DNA of 64,000 nucleotides from Bacillus timonensis (lineage in GTDB: Bacteria > Bacillota > Bacilli > Bacillales > Bacillaceae_L): assembly GCF_000285535.1 (NCBI RefSeq), contig NZ_HE610985.1, positions 1,039,807 through 1,103,806 of the forward strand. The letters are read 5' to 3'. The translations under genes and the position numbers were made by a program. A model generated the notes under the pieces. The model was not told the DNA's origin. It ran no database searches and was given only the letters and a program-made list of their open reading frames with translations. Positions 58,191-64,000 of the stretch are shown here, one piece after another; position 1 is the stretch's first letter; every line of letters begins with the position of its first letter.

Positions 58191-59123
58191 ATGGGAAAAG
58201 TTGAGGTTTTTATTTTATCCGGATTTTTAGGAAGTGGGAAAACCACTTTATTACAACATATTCTTACCCAAGAAAAAGAATTGGGACGCAAGGTAGCGGT
58301 CGTGATGAATGAGTTAGGTCAGGTTTCAATTGATTCAAATGCCGTTTCAGAGAATACACCACTTAAAGAATTGTTGAATGGTTGTGTTTGTTGTACGATG
58401 CAAGGCCAGCTAGAGGTGCATTTACAAGGACTTTTACAAGATTATGACCTTGATGCTATTTACATTGAAACGACAGGTGTTGCCCATCCGATTGAAGTAT
58501 TGGATGCATGTATGTCACCGCTTTTTGCAGAGCAATTACTTGTTCAATCTATTGTGTCTCTTATTGATGTGAATCGATGGAAAGAAAGAAGTTCACTGAG
58601 TGCCCAACTACAAATGCTTTTACGTGAACAAGTTCGCCATGCTGACGTATTATTACTCAACAAAGTAGACCAATTGTCTGAGATGGAACAAGGTCAAATT
58701 CTCTTTGAAATTCAATCAATAAACAGTGATGCAAGATGTCTATTAACGAAATATGCGGCCGTAAAACTTGATGATTTACGTACAATCAAAAGAGGAGTAC
58801 GAAAGCCACATGAAAGGGCACATGTACATCTTGATTTGAAGCTAAAAACATATGTACATAATTTTAAGACCCCATTAGACCTAGATTTGTTTGAGGACTG
58901 GTTAAAGAGTATGCCTGATACGATTTATCGAATTAAGGGTTATGTAAAGTTTACCCATTCTAATAACACTTATTTGTTCCAATACTCATATGGCACTCCG
59001 ATATACTTGAAAGAACTTATGAATTATAAACCAACATTAGTATTTATCGGAGAAAAATTAGATCCGCAGTGGATGAAGGCGGAAATGGAGAAACTTGAAG
59101 AAGGTAGTTTGAAGGTAGAATAG
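58191..59123 (+). CDS. CobW/COG0523-family GTPase
   Basis: A 310-residue G3E GTPase. The P-loop is FLGSGKTTLLQHIL (residues 12-25), the metal-binding motif is NGCVCCTMQG (CxCC), Walker B lies near YIETTGVAHP, and the base-recognition motif is LLNKVDQ. A CobW C-terminal domain follows. COG0523 proteins insert or deliver metals, often zinc, to client enzymes. No Zur box was recognised upstream and no metalloenzyme gene adjoins it, so the client metal is unknown. A TATAAT lies about 40 bp upstream. Confidence 0.9.
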   Translation: MGKVEVFILSGFLGSGKTTLLQHILTQEKELGRKVAVVMNELGQVSIDSNAVSENTPLKELLNGCVCCTMQGQLEVHLQGLLQDYDLDAIYIETTGVAHPIEVLDACMSPLFAEQLLVQSIVSLIDVNRWKERSSLSAQLQMLLREQVRHADVLLLNKVDQLSEMEQGQILFEIQSINSDARCLLTKYAAVKLDDLRTIKRGVRKPHERAHVHLDLKLKTYVHNFKTPLDLDLFEDWLKSMPDTIYRIKGYVKFTHSNNTYLFQYSYGTPIYLKELMNYKPTLVFIGEKLDPQWMKAEMEKLEEGSLKVE

Positions 59124-59354
59124 TTGGATATCGTTGCGAATTTGGAAAATATCTGCCCAAATTCAGTAAATATACATCCAAACTTAAAAGTATGGTTCCA
59201 AGTTCGAAATCTATCGACCTAACCCCACACTATTTGTTCCCAAATCACAAATAGCAGATTGGTCCCAATTCCCAAGAATTATTTCCACGAAACGTGGCAA
59301 TTTAAAAATGAGTAATCCTCTGGTTACTCAAAAAACTGTCGGGAGTGATGTATC

Positions 59355-59549
59355 ATGGCAAGAAACAAACTATTGGTTCCTGGTAGCGAAAATGCTCTAG
59401 ATCAAATGAAAGAAGAAATTGCCAATGAGTTTGGAGTTCAGCTTGGTGCAGATACGACCGCACGTGCGAATGGCTCCGTTGGAGGCGAAATGACAAAACG
59501 TCTCGTAGCAATGGCGCAGCAACAACTTAAAAATGGTTCACAACAATAA
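59355..59549 (+). CDS. Small acid-soluble spore protein, alpha/beta type
   Basis: A 64-residue SASP. The two conserved blocks are present: [33 protein letters not shown] region, with the germination-protease cleavage site around NEFGVQ, and [11 protein letters not shown]. These proteins coat spore DNA and are amino-acid stores on germination. GGGAGTGATGTATC precedes the ATG. Expression in the forespore by sigma-G is expected from the family; no clear sigma-G hexamers could be assigned. Confidence 0.96.
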   Translation: MARNKLLVPGSENALDQMKEEIANEFGVQLGADTTARANGSVGGEMTKRLVAMAQQQLKNGSQQ

Positions 59550-59560
59550 CCATTTCCTCT

Positions 59561-59591
59561 AGGGGGCCCTTATACTGGGCCTCCTTTTTTA
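59561..59591 (+). terminator. Terminator after the SASP gene
   Basis: AGGGGGCCC pairs with GGGCCTCCT (59577-59585) with one wobble, followed by TTTTTT. Confidence 0.88.
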
Positions 59592-59602
59592 TGACTGAAC
59601 TT

Positions 59603-59634
59603 AAAAAAACCGTCCTAATAGTGAACGGTTTTTT
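59603..59634. terminator. Terminator after the 51-residue ORF
   Basis: AAAAAACCGT and ACGGTTTTTT (59604-59613 with 59625-59634) form a stem with A and T flanks on both sides. The stop codon of the minus-strand small ORF lies in the loop. Confidence 0.75.
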
Positions 59635-59770
59635 CATCGTATATTTTGTCATTCGGCATCATCGCAGTTGTGTTTTCTTTTGCCTCAATCGTCCTTACTC
59701 CATATAAAATCATACCGACCACAATTAGTGCAAACAACAGAACAATAATACAATTTTTTACTAATGCCAT
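59615..59770 (-). CDS. 51-residue single-span membrane protein
   Basis: A frame of 51 codons from ATG 59770, with a GGGTGGGAAAG ribosome binding site. It encodes a short basic N-terminus, one membrane span (NCIIVLLFALIVVGMILY) and a polar tail ending DKIYDEKTVHY. The stop lies in a terminator loop, as for the kinase gene in this window, which supports a genuine gene. No family is recognised. Its place beside SASP and other small genes hints at a sporulation role, but nothing proves that. Confidence 0.6.
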   Translation of the reverse strand: MALVKNCIIVLLFALIVVGMILYGVRTIEAKENTTAMMPNDKIYDEKTVHY

Positions 59771-59930
59771 CTTTCCCACCCTATCTTTTCACCATTCTCT
59801 ATATTCAACAAAACCATTCTATTCACAAAAACTGCTTTTATTCCAAATATTAAAAAATAATTAAAATCTCCTTGTATTCCTCACTTTCTAGAATGTGGGA
59901 CATATAGTGAAGTAAAGGAGGGAAATTCAC

Positions 59931-60116
59931 TTGGATAAATTTATTTTCTTATTTCTGGCATGTATTTTGGCTGGTTTTGCACTGATCAAAGTAACTGCTT
60001 ATGATACAGTGTTAGTGAGCTTGCACTCCGTATTCAACATTATCGGTGCTATTACAATTATCGTATTTTCATTTGTCCTTATTTTTAAGGGTATTCTAGC
60101 TTTGTTAGGTAAATGA
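59931..60116 (+). CDS. Small two-span membrane protein
   Basis: A 61-residue hydrophobic protein with two spans (FIFLFLACILAGFALI and IIGAITIIVFSFVLIFKGI). The TTG start is fixed by AAAGGAGGG at eight bases. A strong terminator follows the stop codon. No function is known. Confidence 0.7.
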   Translation: MDKFIFLFLACILAGFALIKVTAYDTVLVSLHSVFNIIGAITIIVFSFVLIFKGILALLGK

Positions 60117-60144
60117 TAAGCCTCTTTATGGCTTATCTTTTTTT
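60115..60144 (+). terminator. Terminator after the two-span protein gene
   Basis: GATAAGCC (60115-60122) pairs with GGCTTATC (60130-60137), followed by TTTTTTT. Confidence 0.9.
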
Positions 60145-60183
60145 GATTGTAGGGGTTTGTACCTTTCAAAATATCTATGAAGC

Positions 60184-60192
60184 CATATGCTA
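60184..60192 (+). promoter_or_regulatory. Possible sigma-K -10 element
   Basis: CATATGCTA matches the sigma-K -10 pattern CATAnnnTA, 34 bp before the GerPF-like start. The -35 AC is not well placed, so support is limited. Mother-cell expression would fit the gerP family. Confidence 0.3.
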
Positions 60193-60226
60193 GTACTACG
60201 AGATTATGAAAGGTGGATACAAGCAT

Positions 60227-60442
60227 ATGTCTTCGATCTTTTTAGGACCAATTGAGATTAATCGGAATGAGGGTACCATTATTGCCGGGAACTCATTTAA
60301 TGTTTCTCCTGCATCAACTGGAAAAACGTATGCAGGGTCAGGTTCATTAAATACCGGTGTTAATATCATCATTCATACTGGTGTGAGTACATCCAATACG
60401 TATGACTCAGATGGCAGCGATTCATTACTTTCCGATGAATAA
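60227..60442 (+). CDS. GerPF-like spore germination protein
   Basis: About 71 residues. The GerPA/GerPF pattern is evident: IFLGPIEINRNEGTIIAGN, FNVSPASTGKTYAGSGSLNTG, then a Ser/Asp-rich tail. GerP proteins help germinants pass the spore coat. ATG 60227 is chosen because AAAGGTGG precedes it; an ATG at 60206 would consume that site. It stands alone rather than within a gerPABCDEF operon, as several paralogues do in Bacillus. Confidence 0.85.
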   Translation: MSSIFLGPIEINRNEGTIIAGNSFNVSPASTGKTYAGSGSLNTGVNIIIHTGVSTSNTYDSDGSDSLLSDE

Positions 60443-60454
60443 TAGAATAAAATA

Positions 60455-60485
60455 ACCGTCTCCCCTTGGGAAGACGGCTTTTTGC
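60455..60485. terminator. Bidirectional terminator
   Basis: CCGTCTCCC and GGGAAGACGG pair with one mismatch, followed by CTTTTT on the plus strand and TTATTTTATT on the minus strand. Confidence 0.8.
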
Positions 60486-60500
60486 TTACACATTTAATAA

Positions 60501-62138
<1,638 letters not shown>

Positions 62139-62256
62139 TCATATCATTGCTACTGATTATACCATTTTCATAGAAACATCTCTACTTTTGGCATTATGAT
62201 ATTGGTAACAAATGTTCCCATGTCATAACTATTTTCCTCTTTATCCATTTGACATA

Positions 62257-62301
62257 AAAATAAAAATGACCCTTCCCACAGTTTCCCTGCAAAAAGAGTC
62301 A
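62257..62301 (-). terminator. Terminator after the DUF4257 gene
   Basis: TGACTCTT and AAGGGTCA (62294-62301 with 62267-62274) pair with one wobble, with an inner CAG/CTG pairing, followed by TTTTTATTTTT. Confidence 0.8.
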
Positions 62302-62312
62302 ATTAGAATAAA

Positions 62313-62693
62313 TCACGTATTTCTTTCTTCCTTTTGTTCGAAAATTTGCATTGAATCATCATTTTTCCTATTTTTCTCCTGTTCTTGTTTTGTTACTTGT
62401 GACTCTTCTCGCTTACATTCAACACGTCTAACCAACTCAAAACTCTGCATGATCCTATCTCCACCATAGCCTGCTAAAATTGAGAGGAAAACTACTCGAA
62501 ATATCGAGTCGGTATCACTTGATACGACAATTAAGACTGCTGCAACGGTTCCAATAATCATTTCTTCTAAGAAGCCAAGGTAGATGAAGCGCTTCGTTAC
62601 ACGAGGTTTTTCGATTTTTCCTTGTTTTTTAGCATGTCCTAACAACCCCATTGAACCCCCAATAAAGATTGCTAGCACAAGATGTAGCAACAT
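62313..62693 (-). CDS. DUF4257 membrane protein
   Basis: About 126 residues with two or three membrane segments (MLLHLVLAIFIGGSMGLLG, IYLGFLEEMIIGTVAAVLIVV, VVFLSILAGYGGDRIM) and a charged C-terminal tail rich in Lys/Glu/Gln. ATG 62693 follows GGGGGTGATGAC and fits the hydrophobic start better than the ATG at 62741. The function of the family is unknown. Confidence 0.75.
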   Translation of the reverse strand: MLLHLVLAIFIGGSMGLLGHAKKQGKIEKPRVTKRFIYLGFLEEMIIGTVAAVLIVVSSDTDSIFRVVFLSILAGYGGDRIMQSFELVRRVECKREESQVTKQEQEKNRKNDDSMQIFEQKEERNT

Positions 62694-62743
62694 GTCATCA
62701 CCCCCTAAAGTCCAGATTTTGTAATGCTTGACCTTAGGCAATA

Positions 62744-62888
62744 GATAGAAGCTTCCTTATTCACATTATATGCCAAATGTGGATAAGAAAGCTTGGGTAT
62801 ATTTTCCGAAAATTATAAACATTTATCTAATTCTAATGAACTATTTCCTCAAAAAAACTACTTCGAAATCCGAAAGAACTACATAAAA
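62744..62888. other. Intergenic, nothing recognised
   Basis: A+T-rich spacer between the nucleoside hydrolase and the DUF4257 gene. No hairpin with a T run and no coding frame with a ribosome binding site were seen. Confidence 0.4.
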
Positions 62889-63848
62889 CTACCTATTGGC
62901 ATCTCCCATCGACATTACCTGAATAAAATCGGTAATGAATTTTTCATAATCAAAACGCAAGGCAATTCGGTCTAGTGTTTCCTCAGGCTCCTTATCTGGA
63001 TTGGCGCGAAAATCAGCAACACTCACCCCTTTTAAAATCCCGAACAATTCTACTTTCACTCTACGACGAGCATATTGCACAATTGAAGGGTTTACAATTG
63101 CACTTAGGGCAACTACATCATGTAGTGGTGTTCCTTTAATTCCAGGCATGCTTTTCTTATAGAACTCATAATAATAATCAAATATCGGTCGAATCAAATT
63201 ACGGTAAGGGCTATTGACGCCACGGCGGACAATCGTGTCAACCATTTCAGAAGTCAAAACCGCCTGAACTGTAACATTTAAGGGATGTATGGCGAGGTTT
63301 CTAGCACGCTCACAGACTAGATTTGAGGCAATGGGATCGCCATAATAATTCGCCTCCGCTTCGGATGTGACATTACCTGGAACAAAAAATGCACCTCCCA
63401 TCACATAAATTCCCTTCACTCTATTCATTATTTCTCCACCAAGGAGAAAGGCAATCGCAAGTGATGTCGATCTTCCAACATCAACGATATAAAGTTCATT
63501 TTCGTATTTTTCAATAATTTTAAATATCTCATCAAAATTTAGTAATTCTGCAGTTGGAAGTGTATCAGGTGGACGTATTGGGCCGAGCCCTTCCTCCCCA
63601 TGTATTTCGGGGTAATAAGGAACGACTTCACCAGAAAACGGTCCTTTTGCACCTCCAATTATTGGGATGCCCGTTTTGCCCGCTAAGGATAATAAATAGG
63701 CTACATTTTGGGTAGCCTGTTCTTGTTTTACATTCCCATAACCAGGAACAATCCCAACAATCTCAATATTTGGATTGAGCAATCCATACATAATTGCAAT
63801 GGAATCATCAATTCCTGGGTCTCCAAATAACAGTACCTTTGCTGGCAT
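62889..63848 (-). CDS. Nucleoside hydrolase
   Basis: A 319-residue inosine-uridine preferring-type nucleoside hydrolase. Calcium and ribose ligands are visible: GDPGIDDS (Asp10, Asp14, Asp15), VMGGAFFVPGNVTSEAEANYYGDP (Asn, Glu, Asn), and TPLHDVVA (His-Asp). The enzyme splits nucleosides to base and ribose, and could feed bases to the catabolic cluster found 25 kb away, although no direct link is shown. AGCGAAATG-region upstream carries GGGAGAG. Confidence 0.92.
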   Translation of the reverse strand: MPAKVLLFGDPGIDDSIAIMYGLLNPNIEIVGIVPGYGNVKQEQATQNVAYLLSLAGKTGIPIIGGAKGPFSGEVVPYYPEIHGEEGLGPIRPPDTLPTAELLNFDEIFKIIEKYENELYIVDVGRSTSLAIAFLLGGEIMNRVKGIYVMGGAFFVPGNVTSEAEANYYGDPIASNLVCERARNLAIHPLNVTVQAVLTSEMVDTIVRRGVNSPYRNLIRPIFDYYYEFYKKSMPGIKGTPLHDVVALSAIVNPSIVQYARRRVKVELFGILKGVSVADFRANPDKEPEETLDRIALRFDYEKFITDFIQVMSMGDANR

Positions 63849-64000
63849 ACATTTCGCTCTCCCTTCGATATTTTCCCTTAATACACACTATATGAGGAAG
63901 AAGTTAATCAAATACGCCTTGAAACAATCGAGCACAGACTTTATCCCTAAATGAATTCAAAAATAAATAAAAACACCTATTTCTCCCTAAGTTGAAATAG
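63849..64000. other. Window end, no gene recognised
   Basis: A+T-rich sequence upstream of the nucleoside hydrolase gene; probably contains its promoter. No confident hexamers were assigned. Confidence 0.4.

Noticed and set aside
62889-63848. Loss of a catalytic Asp in the nucleoside hydrolase (first Asp of DxDPGxDD is Phe)
   Set aside because: By position the functional calcium ligands are Asp10, Asp14 and Asp15 of DPGIDD, and all are present; only the less critical Asp8 is changed.

Overview
The window reads as chromosomal DNA of a low-G+C, endospore-forming Bacillaceae (Bacillus sensu lato). The reasons are AAGGAGG-type ribosome binding sites with frequent TTG and GTG starts, an alpha/beta SASP, a GerPF-like germination protein, a KinB-like sporulation kinase, a YwaC/RelP alarmone synthetase, a YsfB-GlcD-GlcF cluster, and VmlR- and YkpA-type ABC-F proteins. 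No rRNA, tRNA, CRISPR array, prophage or intact insertion sequence was seen. Species cannot be fixed from the sequence alone.

Layout. 0-6.2 kb: an atypical SDR protein, an EamA exporter, a TetR regulator co-transcribed with a RelP-type (p)ppGpp synthetase and a 39-residue ORF behind a promoter with tandem palindromes, then an MFS exporter divergent from an XRE/TPR regulator across two matching palindromes. 6.2-12.3 kb: trhO, a KinB-like kinase, a ParA-like ATPase with an unknown partner, a methyltransferase and a nitronate monooxygenase-like flavoprotein. 12.3-14.8 kb: thiM-thiE-thiD under a TPP riboswitch; thiE is split by a -1 frame change exactly at an A AAA AAG heptamer. 14.8-23.8 kb: PadR/HAAS pair, a glutamine-hydrolase-fold protein, P1 peptidase, MDR dehydrogenase, UDG-like protein, kynureninase, Eis-like GNAT and small membrane proteins.

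23.9-37.3 kb (minus strand): a pyrimidine-base catabolic block. PreT/PreA reduce uracil or thymine, HydA opens the ring, NCS1 and NCS2 permeases import bases, a class III aminotransferase and a CoA-acylating semialdehyde dehydrogenase would process beta-alanine or its methyl analogue, Ald recycles alanine to pyruvate, and a PucR-family protein is the likely regulator. A 33-bp near-perfect palindrome and a cre-like site lie upstream. No beta-ureidopropionase is present in the window.

37.5-64 kb: maa, a DUF5667 secreted protein, mnmH, the glycolate oxidase cluster with its CdaR-type regulator, a polysaccharide deacetylase, a YdcF protein, a second-type AddA/AddB-like helicase-nuclease pair, cutC, a DUF1648 protein, aminopeptidase AmpS, a VmlR-like ABC-F gene with a leader peptide and a terminator/antiterminator leader, a CobW GTPase, spore proteins, YkpA, a DUF4257 protein and a nucleoside hydrolase. 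Three copies of a GGGACGGTTC repeat occur at 16.2, 53.9 and 54.6 kb.

The strongest candidates for follow-up are the thiE slippery-site frameshift, the vmlR-like attenuator, the AddAB-like pair lacking a Walker A in its B subunit, and the palindromic operators at the relP, MFS and pyd promoters.
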